Shown: in pieces, positions 34,665 through 44,572 of the stretch
Position numbering within the stretch: the first letter of the stretch is position 1
Layout: each line of letters begins with the position of its first letter
From: Natronobacterium gregoryi SP2
GTDB taxonomy: Archaea; Halobacteriota; Halobacteria; Halobacteriales; Natrialbaceae
Length of the DNA: 64,000 bases
Assembly (NCBI RefSeq): GCF_000230715.2
Contig: NC_019792.1
Span: 1,054,001-1,118,000, forward strand
Direction: 5' to 3'
The notes under the pieces: generated by a model
Seen by the model: only the letters and a program-made list of their open reading frames with translations
Database searches by the model: none
What the model was told of the DNA's origin: nothing
Position numbers and translations under genes: made by a program

Positions 34665-35189
34665 CTATAGCTTTCGATACCGACCGCGGTTCTCGCTGAC
34701 GACGCCCCGCCGCGTCAGTTTCTCGAGTGCCTCCCTGACGTACTCCGGCGAGACGCCGCGTTCGCCGGCGTACTCGACGACCTCGTCCTCGGTCGGCTGC
34801 TCTAGCTCCTCGAGTGTCCGTTCGACGATCTCTTTCTTGCTCCCGCTCCGAGACGGGCCGCGTTGGTCGCTCTCGCCCGCCGCCTCGAGTTCGTCGACGT
34901 CGAGTCCCGACTGCTCGAGGTAGTCGTCGTCGTCGATGACGCCGTCGGCGACTTCTTCCTCGAGAGCATCGAAGGAGTCTAGTTCCGCGAACCGCTCGCC
35001 TTCGCCCTGTCGGTTCGCGAGCATCGAGGCGCGGACGTCCCGGGCGTGATCGGCGTCCTCGGTCTCGACGAACTTCTTGCGCTTCTCGTAGGCGCGGCGC
35101 GAGCCACAGCGGGGACACTGGGTCGTCTCCGAGCGGCCCTCGAGGAGCCAGAGATGAGAGCACTCGCGACAGCCGACGACGGCGTACAT
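34665..35189 (-). CDS. DUF5817-like zinc-ribbon/winged-helix protein
   Basis: A 174-residue protein from ATG 35189 (MYAVVGCRECSHLWLLEGRS). The N-terminus is a zinc ribbon (CRECSHLW and CPRCGSRRAYEKRKKF), followed by an acidic helical linker, and the last ~65 residues look like a winged helix (EEVVEYAGERGVSPEYVR-type helices, then EALEKLTRRGVVSENRG). The combination suggests a nucleic-acid-binding protein. The DUF number is from memory of similar haloarchaeal proteins. The upstream gap of 365 bp (35190-35554) contains the inverted-repeat element at 35389-35498 and otherwise no gene. Confidence 0.8.
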   Translation of the reverse strand: MYAVVGCRECSHLWLLEGRSETTQCPRCGSRRAYEKRKKFVETEDADHARDVRASMLANRQGEGERFAELDSFDALEEEVADGVIDDDDYLEQSGLDVDELEAAGESDQRGPSRSGSKKEIVERTLEELEQPTEDEVVEYAGERGVSPEYVREALEKLTRRGVVSENRGRYRKL

Positions 35190-35388
35190 AGCTCGACGTG
35201 ACGCTCGACTCTGCTTAAACGTGTCGCAGCGAGAGTCGTCGTGATCGTGTTGGACTCTCTCCACGACGAGCGAGCAGCGCCATTGTCTCGAGCGAAAGAA
35301 AGGAGTTTACACGCGATAGCGGACGCGGAACGAACGGCCAGTTCGATGGAAGTTACAGGTTCGTGAAAACACACCGGGACGCCAACTC

Positions 35389-35498
35389 ATACTGTCGGAC
35401 AGAAGTCAATACGAAGTCGGTCGCGGATTCGCGGCCGCCTCCACCGGTGACGGCCCCAACAGAGCGGCCGATCGTCACGTCGTTCTGTCCGGCAGTAT
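35389..35498. repeat. 110-bp element bounded by 16-bp inverted repeats
   Basis: ATACTGTCGGACAGAA (35389-35404) is inverted as TTCTGTCCGGCAGTAT (35483-35498), 15 of 16 bases matching. The 78-bp centre encodes nothing. Size and structure resemble a miniature inverted-repeat element, distinct from the ATACGG family. No clear target duplication was found. It lies upstream of the NRAMP-like gene, about 57 bp from its start. Confidence 0.55.
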
Positions 35499-35554
35499 CA
35501 CCCACCACTACTAGATACCACGAAGTTATATGGCTCAAATCGAAATACGTCTCG

Positions 35555-36919
35555 ATGGCAACTGAGACGCATCAGGAAGAGCGGACAGGTGGACGGGTCC
35601 TCGGATTCGTACGGCGGCTCGGACCGACCTGGCTCGCCGGTGCGATTGCAGCAGGACCGGCGACGATGGTCAGCCTGCTGGTCGCGGGAGCGAGTTTCGG
35701 CTACGCGTTGCTGTGGGTGGTCGTCCTCTCCGCGGTGCTCGGAACCGTCGGACAGTACCTCGCGATGCGGCTCGGTCTGCTCACCGAGCAGGGCATCGTC
35801 GCGGTCGTCGAAGAACACCTCGGCTCGTTCTGGGCGTGGGTGCTCGTGATCGACGTCGTCCTGGCGGCAGGGCTCGCACAGCTAGTGATTATGAAGACGC
35901 TCGCGGACGTGAGCGCGACGATCTTCACCACCGCAGGCGTCCCAGCGCTCGCCGATCCGCGGCTCTGGGGAGTGACCTGGGCCGTGATCCTCGCACTCGG
36001 CCTCGCGGGCGGTGGCTACCGCATCGCCGAGATCGGTGCCAAAGTTATCGTCTCGCTGGTCGTTCTCGCGTTCGTCGCGTCGGTCTTCGTCGTTCCGATC
36101 GATCCGACTGCAGCGGCGACCGGACTCGTCCCCGGGATTCCAGGCGTCGGCGGTGCAGTCGTTGCCGCTGGCGTACTCGGTGGGGCGGTTCACATCACGC
36201 TGTTGACGATGCAGAGTTACACGATGCGAGCGCGGGGCTGGACCGACGACGACAGCGACATCGCAGTCTTCGACGTCGTCAGTTCGATGCTCGTCGCCTT
36301 CGGCGTCTTCAGCCTCGCCGTCTTCCTCGTCGCGGCGAGCGTCCTCCCCGAGGCCGGCGTCGATCCGGCGACGATCGACGAGATCCAGGCGGCCCAGGCG
36401 CTCGGCCCGATCGCCGGCGAACACGCCGTCTGGCTGTTCCTGCTCGGTCTCTGGGGTGCCGCCGTCTCGACGCTCGGCGGGAACACGATCGTTCCACCGT
36501 ACCTCGTCGCCGACAAACTGGGCTGGGAACAGTCCGTCGAAGACCGCCGATACCGCGGTGCGCTCGTCGCCGTCGCGCTGGCCTCCGCCGTCGGTGCCTT
36601 CCTCGAGGGCGCGTTCTTCCAGTTGCTCGTGCTGGTGCTCGCGTTCGGACTCGTCGGGACGCCGTTCGCGCTGGCCGTGATCCTCTACCTGCTGAACGAT
36701 CCCGACGTGGTTCCCGAAACGAACTCTCGGCTCGCGAACCTCGGCGGCGTCGTCCTCTTTGCCGTCGCGAGCGTGCTGGCCGGCGAGTTCGTTCTCGAGG
36801 AACTCGAGACGGTCACCGAACCGATGTCGGCGTTCGTCGTCGCCTTCGCGGCGGCGATGACGCTCGCGATCGTCGGACTGGCCGTCAGGTACGTCAGAGA
36901 ACGCCATCGCAACAACTGA
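35555..36919 (+). CDS. Divergent NRAMP-family transporter
   Basis: A 454-residue protein with about eleven helices, starting at ATG 35555 (MATETHQEERTGGRVLGFVR). Overall order fits the NRAMP fold (LeuT-like inverted repeats): PTWLAGAIAAGPATMVSLLV for helix 1 and AGVLGGAVHITLLTMQSYTM for helix 6. In canonical Mn2+/Fe2+ NRAMPs these helices carry DPGN and a metal-binding Met (MPHN). Here the first reads AAGPAT and the second VHITLL, so the metal-site Asp, Asn and Met are changed. The substrate is therefore uncertain. A winged-helix regulator gene converges on its 3' end at 36946. Full length and intact. Confidence 0.8.
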   Translation: MATETHQEERTGGRVLGFVRRLGPTWLAGAIAAGPATMVSLLVAGASFGYALLWVVVLSAVLGTVGQYLAMRLGLLTEQGIVAVVEEHLGSFWAWVLVIDVVLAAGLAQLVIMKTLADVSATIFTTAGVPALADPRLWGVTWAVILALGLAGGGYRIAEIGAKVIVSLVVLAFVASVFVVPIDPTAAATGLVPGIPGVGGAVVAAGVLGGAVHITLLTMQSYTMRARGWTDDDSDIAVFDVVSSMLVAFGVFSLAVFLVAASVLPEAGVDPATIDEIQAAQALGPIAGEHAVWLFLLGLWGAAVSTLGGNTIVPPYLVADKLGWEQSVEDRRYRGALVAVALASAVGAFLEGAFFQLLVLVLAFGLVGTPFALAVILYLLNDPDVVPETNSRLANLGGVVLFAVASVLAGEFVLEELETVTEPMSAFVVAFAAAMTLAIVGLAVRYVRERHRNN

Positions 36920-36945
36920 AACTGTTTGCACCTGACTTTCAGTGG

Positions 36946-37329
36946 CTACGAGTACTCCTCGAGGGCGTCCCACTCGCGAGCCATCAGTTCTCGAACCCCG
37001 TGCTCGAGGATGCCTTCGCCGAGTGCAGTCGCCCGGTAGTACGAGTAGAGCCCGTCCGTATCGGGCTCCTTCCGTTTCCGGTTCTCGACGAGCCCGACGT
37101 CGACGAGTTCGTCGAGGTGGTAGTGGAGCACGTTCGACTCGATCTCCAGTCGGTCGCGAAGCTGGCTCGCACTCTGGGGGCCACCCTCGAGCAGGGCGTT
37201 GAGGACACGAAACCGAGTCTCGTTACCGATCGAGCGTTGCATCTCGAGATACTCCTCGAGGCTCAGGACGCTGTGTTCGGGCAGCAGGTCGTCCCCGGCT
37301 CGCCGCGTGCCGCGTTCGGATTCGGCCAT
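36946..37329 (-). CDS. ArsR-like winged-helix regulator
   Basis: A 127-residue regulator. The core reads SIGNETRFRVLNALLEGGPQ, SASQLRDRLEIESNVLHYHL (recognition helix) and DELVDVGLVENRKR with a wing ending LYSYYRATALGEGI. It is a typical ArsR/HTH_20-like fold without obvious Cys metal ligands. It converges on the NRAMP-like gene (26-bp gap), so it does not share its promoter but may still act on it. The next gene (37425) is divergent. Its effector is unknown. Confidence 0.83.
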   Translation of the reverse strand: MAESERGTRRAGDDLLPEHSVLSLEEYLEMQRSIGNETRFRVLNALLEGGPQSASQLRDRLEIESNVLHYHLDELVDVGLVENRKRKEPDTDGLYSYYRATALGEGILEHGVRELMAREWDALEEYS

Positions 37330-37424
37330 GACTGGAATTTGAACTTCCGTTTCTATAAGCGTTCCCTGAGTCAGTAATCGCTGAAGCAGGCCACATTTAT
37401 ATAGGCTCCGTGAGCAGGCAGGGT

Positions 37425-38045
37425 ATGCGCGATCGGATCGTCGACGAACTCGGTTCGCTGCCGCGGTCGCGGTTCCTGGTCTACCTGATGGGGCCTTACG
37501 AGGCGTTCGACCTCGAGAACGCGCTCGAGGACGCCGACCCCGAGGCGATCCCCGAGTCGGTCGACTTCGGGACGCTCGTCGGATCGGACCACGACCTGGA
37601 ACGCGACGAGGCGGCGCTGGATCTCCTGCTCGACGTTCGCGATCGACTGCGGACCGAGGCGGGCGTCAACGCCTTTCTCGCGATCGACGTCGACGTTCCG
37701 CTGTCGGAACTGGACGCCGCCTCCCAGAGCATCGCCTTTGCTCGAGCGAGCAACACCGTCGTCTACGTCGTCCCCGCGGTCGGCGACAACCTCGGCGTCG
37801 GCATCGAGGTCGGGGCCGTCCTCGAGGCACTGTTCGACGACGAGATAGCCGACCACCACCGCGAGCGCGTGCTGTTCGTCCACGAGTCGGGCGTCCGCAG
37901 CGCGATGATCGCCGCCGTCCGCGACCGCTGGGAGGCACGGATCTACTCCTACGAGGACCGCGAGGACCTGACGCGCCAGCTACGGCTGTTCGTGCGCGAC
38001 CTCATCCGGAAGGAGCGAACGGGCGAGTTACCACGACTCGACTAG
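37425..38045 (+). CDS. Haloarchaeal conserved-type protein (DUF7509-like)
   Basis: About 206 residues from ATG 37425 (MRDRIVDELGSLPRSRFLVY); a GTG at 37410 adds five. Features: FLVYLMGPYEAFDL near the start, an EDEA-type acidic helix, LLLDVRDRLRTEAGVNAFLA with IDVDVPLSELDAASQSIAFA, VVYVVPAVGDNLGVGIEVG and VLFVHESGVRSAMIAAV. The alternation of strands and helices resembles a Rossmann-like or TIR/nucleoside-deoxyribosyltransferase-like fold (GxGxExG-type loop), but no catalytic residues can be named. DUF7509 is a recalled label. It is alone on its strand. A TATA-like ATTTATATAGG lies at 37392-37402. Confidence 0.7.
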   Translation: MRDRIVDELGSLPRSRFLVYLMGPYEAFDLENALEDADPEAIPESVDFGTLVGSDHDLERDEAALDLLLDVRDRLRTEAGVNAFLAIDVDVPLSELDAASQSIAFARASNTVVYVVPAVGDNLGVGIEVGAVLEALFDDEIADHHRERVLFVHESGVRSAMIAAVRDRWEARIYSYEDREDLTRQLRLFVRDLIRKERTGELPRLD

Positions 38046-38125
38046 TGGCGGGCCAAGCCTGCACTGAGGGGTCGAATCTGGCGGTGGGGCTCGATTCGAC
38101 CCGTCAGTCGACGGTTGGGACGGTA

Positions 38126-38446
38126 CTAGAAGGCGACGACGCCCAGCAGTGACTTCGCGGCGAGGTAGAGACCGACGGCGTAGACGAGGTCGATCCAGAG
38201 GAACCGGAGGACGTTCACGACTTTCGACACCGCGACGATCGGGTAGCCGACGATTTTCAGGGGACTCGAGGTCGCTCGCGACTGCTCCCAGAGCGCGTCG
38301 GTCGCGACGGCGTTCGGAAACGTGTGCGCACCGACCGCACCGCCGAACCAGACGAGGAGCCACCAGAACGAGACGTCTCCCTCGACCAGCGGCACGCTCA
38401 GTACGAAGACCGCGAACACGACCACCGAACAGACGAAAAACGGCAT
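38126..38446 (-). CDS. Membrane protein, possibly N-terminally truncated
   Basis: A 106-residue protein with three hydrophobic segments: FFVCSVVVFAVFVLSVPLV, FWWLLVWFGGAVGAHTF and FLWIDLVYAVGLYLAAKSLL. The middle section GAHTFPNAVATDALWEQS has a conserved look, with His and Asp placed as in some metallopeptidase-like membrane proteins. The same frame continues upstream of the ATG as CNPLLLTDAAFAVTL before a TGA near 38499, which would fit the domain better than a start at MPFF. The gene may therefore have lost its N-terminus. It borders an A/T-rich stretch and a probably acquired gene. Confidence 0.5.
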   Translation of the reverse strand: MPFFVCSVVVFAVFVLSVPLVEGDVSFWWLLVWFGGAVGAHTFPNAVATDALWEQSRATSSPLKIVGYPIVAVSKVVNVLRFLWIDLVYAVGLYLAAKSLLGVVAF

Positions 38447-38659
38447 CAGCGTGACGGCAAACGCAGCGTCTGTGAGGAGGAGCGGGTTGCACGATCATGG
38501 ATAGAACCGTATCGCCCCACACTACAATTCCGGCTTGCGACTGAGGTGGTTCAATTCGTCGGAAACGAACACCCGCCGACCGATCACCACACCCCTCGTA
38601 ATTCGCATCCGTTTGAAGAACCCGAAAATTAATTACAATAAAATAAACACAAAAAGTAA

Positions 38660-39472
38660 ATGAGTAGGAGGACAATCGCACTCATAATCGGCTTGCTCAT
38701 CGTGGCGGTGGCCGTCAGTACTGCCCTGATGATAACGTACCCTTCCTCATACGAGAGTCCGCACAGCGCTAATTCCGATAGCGAGATGTTCACGCTCGAA
38801 CTCGAGGACGCATTTCATCTCACTGGCGCGGTCGAGACAGACGGTGAGGAGTTCATTGAGTACGAGGCGGTTTTGACTGAAGACGGGGAACGGTATGAGT
38901 ATTACACGACAGACGACATGGTGAGAGAAACCTATCGGGAGGAGCCTGATGGCGAGCTGTACCGAATGTACCGGTACGCCGACGAGAAGGACGCTGAGTC
39001 GTACCAGCAGAGAATCGAGACAACATATGAGAGCAGAACTATCGTAGACGAAGCCCAAGAGGGGGATGAGATTCGGTTCCTCGTGATTGAAGAAGATCCT
39101 GACGAATTCCACGGGACGATTGACACGACGGAGACCATGCTCCTCAACGGAATACGGACACTCCCGACATACGAGAGAGTCGCGTCGGACGATAGTGCGT
39201 CTGTGTACGAACCACAGGAGGGCTGGTACAACACCTCTGGTGAACTATCTAAATATCGCATCACAGACGCGTCCGGTCACGTGACAGTTGCTCCGGAGAC
39301 TTACTCCGTGGAGTCTGCGGACGTCTCCGTGCAGTACATGGCTGTCTCTACGTACCTCGACTACCTGTGGGGAACAGAAGAGGTCCAAAGCATTCAAACG
39401 ACCATCGACGTGGCAGATGACCCAACGGTAACTGAACCGGAGTGGGTTGACGAGATTCGAGACGAACAGTGA
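38660..39472 (+). CDS. Membrane-anchored extracytoplasmic protein, unknown function
   Basis: A 270-residue protein with an N-terminal helix (RRTIALIIGLLIVAVAVSTA) acting as signal anchor, then an acidic extracytoplasmic domain rich in Tyr, Glu and Thr (EAVLTEDGERYEYYTTDD, TYREEPDGELYRMYRYA). There is no lipobox Cys. No family recognised. The gene and its flanks are more A/T-rich than the surroundings, and codon choice is less GC-biased, suggesting recent acquisition. An A/T-rich promoter region (38620-38658) sits directly before the ATG. No partner genes are near. Confidence 0.72.
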   Translation: MSRRTIALIIGLLIVAVAVSTALMITYPSSYESPHSANSDSEMFTLELEDAFHLTGAVETDGEEFIEYEAVLTEDGERYEYYTTDDMVRETYREEPDGELYRMYRYADEKDAESYQQRIETTYESRTIVDEAQEGDEIRFLVIEEDPDEFHGTIDTTETMLLNGIRTLPTYERVASDDSASVYEPQEGWYNTSGELSKYRITDASGHVTVAPETYSVESADVSVQYMAVSTYLDYLWGTEEVQSIQTTIDVADDPTVTEPEWVDEIRDEQ

Positions 39473-39601
39473 GAAAGAGTTAGCTACCGCTCGTCGGTCA
39501 ACGGTGACTTTTTTCGAGGCTTCCAGACCGTACTGACCGATACCAGATCGTTCGAACGAAGCGACTCCGTTCGTCATCCGCGATACCGACGGCTGCACCC
39601 A

Positions 39602-40051
39602 CTACTCCAGTGACTTCCGCATCTCGACGTGAGGAATCCCGGCCTCCTCGAACTCCTCGCCGTATCGGTCGTAGCCGAGTCGGTCGTAGAACTCGGCGGC
39701 GTGAGTCTGCGAGTGGAGCTTGAGTTTCGCCAGCCCGAGTTCCGTCGCGCGTTCCTCGAGCGTCCGCATCAGCTCCCACCCAATTCCCTCGCCTCGACGT
39801 GACTCGAGCACCGCGACACGTTCGACCTTGCCGGCGTCGTCGTCCTCGAGCTCTCGCAGCCGGGCGACACCGACTGGCTCGGCGTCGTCGTAGGCGACGA
39901 AGTGGACTGCGTCGGCGTCGTGTTCGTCGTACTCGAGGTCCTCGTCGACCCCCTGCTCCTCGACGAACACCTCGTGTCGAACCGCGAACGCGTCCTTGCG
40001 CTCGGTTTCGTCGGTGACGACGCGCACGTCGAGATCTCCCGTCGATGACAT
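39602..40051 (-). CDS. GNAT-family acetyltransferase
   Basis: A 149-residue GNAT protein from ATG 40051 (MSSTGDLDVRVVTDETERKD). It has AFAVRHEVFVEEQGVDEDLE at the N-terminus, VERVAVLESRRGEGIGWELM (the acetyl-CoA loop, here R-R-G-E-G-I-G), KLKLHSQTHAAEFYDRLGYD and a terminal GIPHVEMRKSLE. The pattern fits the ElaA-like or YjcF-like branch. It transfers an acetyl group from acetyl-CoA to an unknown amine. It is separated from icd by 174 bp and reads the same way. Confidence 0.87.
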   Translation of the reverse strand: MSSTGDLDVRVVTDETERKDAFAVRHEVFVEEQGVDEDLEYDEHDADAVHFVAYDDAEPVGVARLRELEDDDAGKVERVAVLESRRGEGIGWELMRTLEERATELGLAKLKLHSQTHAAEFYDRLGYDRYGEEFEEAGIPHVEMRKSLE

Positions 40052-40187
40052 AGCCGTGCGTACGGACTCCCCCGACGAGTGCGTTACGACACCGGAGTCG
40101 GGTACTCGAGGTCGGTAGAAGCGGCGACGAAATAGAGACGTAGTTACGAAACGGCTCGACACTCGCTTGTGCGAACTTCTCGAAAGC

Positions 40188-40210
40188 GTCAGACCGCTTC
40201 GCGGCCTGAC
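40188..40210 (-). terminator. GC-rich hairpin downstream of icd
   Basis: GTCAGACCGC-TTC-GCGGCCTGAC forms a 10-bp stem with one mismatch, starting 16 bp beyond the icd stop codon on its 3' side. There is no long T-run, so termination is only plausible. Confidence 0.4.
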
Positions 40211-40225
40211 TGGCCGAACAGCTCT

Positions 40226-41488
<1,263 letters not shown>

Positions 41489-41714
41489 CTCGTTTGTACG
41501 GTTCTCTCATAGACGGTAAAAGACCTACCATTTCTATCGAATCCAGGTAGCGGAGATCGAAACGGCTGCTTGCCGTGGGAAGCAGAGCTAGAGCCGCTCT
41601 GTCGCCAGCCTAGAACGAGAGAAAGTCCGTCGTTTCACACCCTGAATAAAATAACCGGTCGTCGAAAGGAGGGTTCGACAGTACCGTTGCTCGGTGTGGA
41701 CGAGTGGAAAGAGG

Positions 41715-42047
41715 CTACAGGCGGTCGTCGCTTACCTCGAGGTCGTCGTTACCGGCCCGTCCGCTCGAGGGGCGGTTCCAGTATCGGACGACGAGTGCCA
41801 GCCCGATACAACCGAGTACGAGGCCGGCAACTGCTATCACCGCACGTCCCAGCCAGGTGAGCCACGTCTCCCCGATAGCCGCCCAGACGACAGCACCGAA
41901 CGTAATCGCAAGAACGATCAGCGTCGTGCCGACGTCGATCGGATCGCGATCGTCGTCACTCACGAGTTGCCAGACCGCGACTGCCGACAGTACGGCACAG
42001 AACCCCGCAAGCAAGGCGGCAGGTGGCATCGTCGTCATCGTCGGCAT
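41715..42047 (-). CDS. Four-helix membrane protein of unknown function
   Basis: About 110 residues starting at MPTMTTMPPAALLAGFCAVL (ATG 42047); an ATG at 42095 would add a polar segment. Hydrophobic segments: ALLAGFCAVLSAVAVWQLV, VGTTLIVLAITFGAVVWAAI and GRAVIAVAGLVLGCIGLAL, ending in a polar tail. No family recognised. It is divergent from the asparaginase-type gene (88-bp gap). The 226 bp between it and icd (41489-41714) hold no recognisable gene. Confidence 0.65.
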   Translation of the reverse strand: MPTMTTMPPAALLAGFCAVLSAVAVWQLVSDDDRDPIDVGTTLIVLAITFGAVVWAAIGETWLTWLGRAVIAVAGLVLGCIGLALVVRYWNRPSSGRAGNDDLEVSDDRL

Positions 42048-42135
42048 CGGTTCAGCGGCCGCCGGCGTAAGTGTGGGGGTTTCGTGACGAGGCAAAATCG
42101 GTACTCGTTACCACGAGGAGTTGCGACGTGAACGT

Positions 42136-43032
42136 ATGCAGGTACTCGTTCACGGTGGTGCTGGCAGCGAGCCAGACGAGCCAGCGCCCAGACAGGCAGT
42201 TCTCGAGCAGGCAGCCGAGACCGGTGGGGCCGAAGCCGATCCGGTCGATGCGGTCGAGGCGGCAGTGAGCGTCCTCGAAGCTTCTTCCAGGTTCAACGCC
42301 GGCGTCGGCAGTGCCGTCCAGAGCGATGGACGAATCCGGACCGACGCGGGTATCATGACCGACGAGAGAGCCGTTGGTGCGGCCTGTTCGATGGAAAGCG
42401 TCGAACACGCGATCAGCGTCGCGCGAGTTGTCATGGAAGAGACACCTCATGGCTTCGTCTCCGGCGATCACGCCGTCTCGCTGGCCGACGCCTACGGAAT
42501 CGAGACCGGCGTCGACCTCTGGGCAGAGCGCACGCAAGAAAAGTGGGACGACGAAGAACTCGAGTCAGGCGGCGACGTCCAGAGTCAACTCGAGGCGATC
42601 CGGGATCGCTACGGGAACTCCGACCCCGACGGTCGCGACGAACCGGCGGACGAACACGACCACGACACGGTTGGTGCGGTGGCTTGCGACGGCGAGTCAC
42701 TCGCGGCGGCGACCTCCACCGGCGGTCGATGGCTCGCCCTCGCCGGACGGGTCGGCGATGTCCCACAGGTTGGTTCCGGCTTCTACTGCTCGCCTGCCGC
42801 GGCGGTCAGCGCGACCGGAGCGGGTGAAGACATCGCGCGCGTCACGCTTGCGCGGCGGGCATCACGCCACGTCGAACGCGGCCTCGATGCGGACGAGGCG
42901 GCCGACGTCGCGGTCGAAGAGTTTGCAGAGTTGACCGGATCGACGGCGGGACTCATCGTCGTCGACGCGCGTGGAACCCTCGGCTCGGCGTACAACAGTT
43001 CACAGATGCAGACGGCCCGGTATCACGACTGA
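42136..43032 (+). CDS. Isoaspartyl peptidase/L-asparaginase (Ntn hydrolase)
   Basis: A 298-residue protein from ATG 42136 ([20 protein letters not shown]). This is the plant-type asparaginase family: the N-terminal [26 protein letters not shown], and the autocleavage site [20 protein letters not shown] in which Thr (near residue 178) becomes the nucleophile of the beta chain, followed by [15 protein letters not shown]. It should hydrolyse asparagine or isoaspartyl peptides after self-cleavage. The linker before the cleavage site is rich in Asp and His. The gene is complete; a small zinc-ribbon gene follows at 43113. Confidence 0.9.
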   Translation: MQVLVHGGAGSEPDEPAPRQAVLEQAAETGGAEADPVDAVEAAVSVLEASSRFNAGVGSAVQSDGRIRTDAGIMTDERAVGAACSMESVEHAISVARVVMEETPHGFVSGDHAVSLADAYGIETGVDLWAERTQEKWDDEELESGGDVQSQLEAIRDRYGNSDPDGRDEPADEHDHDTVGAVACDGESLAAATSTGGRWLALAGRVGDVPQVGSGFYCSPAAAVSATGAGEDIARVTLARRASRHVERGLDADEAADVAVEEFAELTGSTAGLIVVDARGTLGSAYNSSQMQTARYHD

Positions 43033-43112
43033 CAACGGCTCGCTCTCGACACCGGTCTTTCGACGATCGACGTGAGGTAGTTTTATTATTGTCGTGTGCG
43101 TTGCAACGACCG

Positions 43113-43235
43113 ATGCTTCAATCTCCACACCACGGGCCGCGACACTGTCCGCGCTGTGAAGCGACGCTCACTAACGTCCAGGGCGTCGACACCTGTCCAG
43201 AGTGTCGCTGGATCGACGGGCGAGCGGACCACTGA
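43113..43235 (+). CDS. 40-residue zinc-ribbon micro-protein
   Basis: Starts at ATG 43113 with [20 protein letters not shown] and ends at TGA 43233-43235. It contains two Cys pairs (CPRC and CPEC) 16 residues apart, which would make a compact zinc ribbon. A T-rich, TATA-like stretch (TTTTATTATT) at 43081-43090 precedes it. Its stop lies 52 bp before the methionine aminopeptidase start on the same strand. The function is unknown. Confidence 0.65.
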   Translation: MLQSPHHGPRHCPRCEATLTNVQGVDTCPECRWIDGRADH

Positions 43236-43287
43236 CGAGGAGTCCGGAGGCGGAACCTCTTTTTGTCGACCGGCACAATCCCGGTAC

Positions 43288-44184
43288 ATGTCTGAATCCG
43301 AGGTGGACCTTCAGTCCGAGAAGTACGAGAAACACCGCGAAGCCGGGGAGATCCTCGCACAGGTCCGCGAAGAGACAGTCGAACGCGTCGAGGTCGGGGC
43401 GAGCCACCTCGAGGTTGCCGAGTACGCGGAAGACCGGGTCCGTGAACTCGGCGGTGAACCCGCCTTCCCTGTCAATATCTCCGTCGACCACGAAGCGGCC
43501 CACGCGACGCCGTCGATCGGCGACGAAACGACGTTTGGCGAGGAGATGATCAACGTAGACATTGGCGTTCACGTCGACGGCTGGCTGGCAGATACCGCGA
43601 TCACGGTCGACCTCTCCGGGAATCCCGAACTCACCGAAGCCTCTGAACAGGCACTCGAGGCTGCACTCGACGTAATCGAGCCCGGTGTCGACACCGGCGA
43701 GATCGGCGCGGAGATCGAAGACGTTATCGACGGATACGGCTTCAATCCTGTCGTCAACCTCACTGGCCACGGACTAGGGCACTGGGAACAGCACACTGAC
43801 CCGAACATCCCCAACCGGGCCGTCTCGCAGGGAGCGACACTCGAAGTCGGCGACGTCGTGGCTATCGAACCGTTCGCGACCGACGGCGGGGGAAAAGTCA
43901 CCGAGGGCGCAAGCGAAGAGATCTTCGCGCTCGAACGGGAAGGGAAGATCCGAAATCGGGACGCACGCAAGGCACTCGAACAGATCACCGACGAGTTCCG
44001 GACGCTGCCGTTCGCGACTCGATGGCTCGAAACCGATCGGCCGGAGATAGCGCTTCGGCGACTCAAGCGCAACGACATCGTCCACGGCTATCCGGTGTTA
44101 CAGGAAGACGAAGGCTGTCTCGTCAGCCAGAAAGAACACACCCTCATCGTCACCGAGGACGGGTGTGAAGTGACGACGAACTGA
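43288..44184 (+). CDS. map: Methionine aminopeptidase, type II
   Basis: A 298-residue enzyme from ATG 43288 (MSESEVDLQSEKYEKHREAG). The metal-binding residues are visible: NVDIGVHVDGWLADTA (two Asp), NLTGHGLGHWEQH (His), VVAIEPFATDG (Glu) and KEHTLIVTEDG (Glu near the end). The inserted helical domain after residue ~200 (GKIRNRDARKALEQITDEF) marks type II, as in all archaea. It removes the initiator Met from nascent proteins. Full length. Repeat copy D follows its 3' end. Confidence 0.95.
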   Translation: MSESEVDLQSEKYEKHREAGEILAQVREETVERVEVGASHLEVAEYAEDRVRELGGEPAFPVNISVDHEAAHATPSIGDETTFGEEMINVDIGVHVDGWLADTAITVDLSGNPELTEASEQALEAALDVIEPGVDTGEIGAEIEDVIDGYGFNPVVNLTGHGLGHWEQHTDPNIPNRAVSQGATLEVGDVVAIEPFATDGGGKVTEGASEEIFALEREGKIRNRDARKALEQITDEFRTLPFATRWLETDRPEIALRRLKRNDIVHGYPVLQEDEGCLVSQKEHTLIVTEDGCEVTTN

Positions 44185-44205
44185 ACCTGAAGTAACTACG
44201 TCCTG

Positions 44206-44287
44206 ATACGGATTGTTGTAAGTCATTGGCGGTGCAACCGCGCCCCGTCTTACGGTTACACCGGTAAATCAGGACAGCAACCCGTAT
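44206..44287. repeat. Dispersed palindromic intergenic repeat, copy D
   Basis: Begins ATACGGATTGTTGTAAGTCA and ends GACAGCAACCCGTAT. The outer arms pair well (ATACGG...CCGTAT with TTGTTGT/ACAGCAA) and the inner arms read GGTGCAACCGC / GCGGTTACACC-type. It lies between the methionine aminopeptidase gene and the minus-strand zinc-ribbon gene at 44372. Confidence 0.7.
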
Positions 44288-44371
44288 GAAAGGACCACGA
44301 TACCGGCGCGTGGCAACTGCTGTCGGTCGGATAGTCGATGGGGGGAGTAATGAGGGGTAGTAACGAGTCGT

Positions 44372-44572
44372 TTACGCGTTGTTCATGCGCTGGCTCGTCC
44401 GTGTTCCACAGCGCTGACACTCGCTCACGCGGTAGGGCTCGCGGGAGAACTGCGCGTTCTCCTGTTTGACGCTTTCCGTTCGAATCTGGACGGACACTTC
44501 GTGGATCGTCTCGAGCCCGCATTCGTCGCAGTATTCAGTTATCCCGTTGAATGAATTATCAGTCGTTGCCAT
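44372..44572 (-). CDS. DUF7835-like zinc beta-ribbon protein
   Basis: A 66-residue protein: an EYCDECGLETIHEVSVQI ribbon half near residues 13-30 and a second Cys pair CQRCGTRTSQRMNNA near the end, with an intervening basic segment (TESVKQENAQFSREPYRVSE). The layout matches a haloarchaeal putative zinc beta-ribbon group; the DUF number is recalled and unverified. It may bind nucleic acid or be a metal-handling adaptor. It is the first gene left of a 404-bp non-coding stretch. Confidence 0.75.
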   Translation of the reverse strand: MATTDNSFNGITEYCDECGLETIHEVSVQIRTESVKQENAQFSREPYRVSECQRCGTRTSQRMNNA

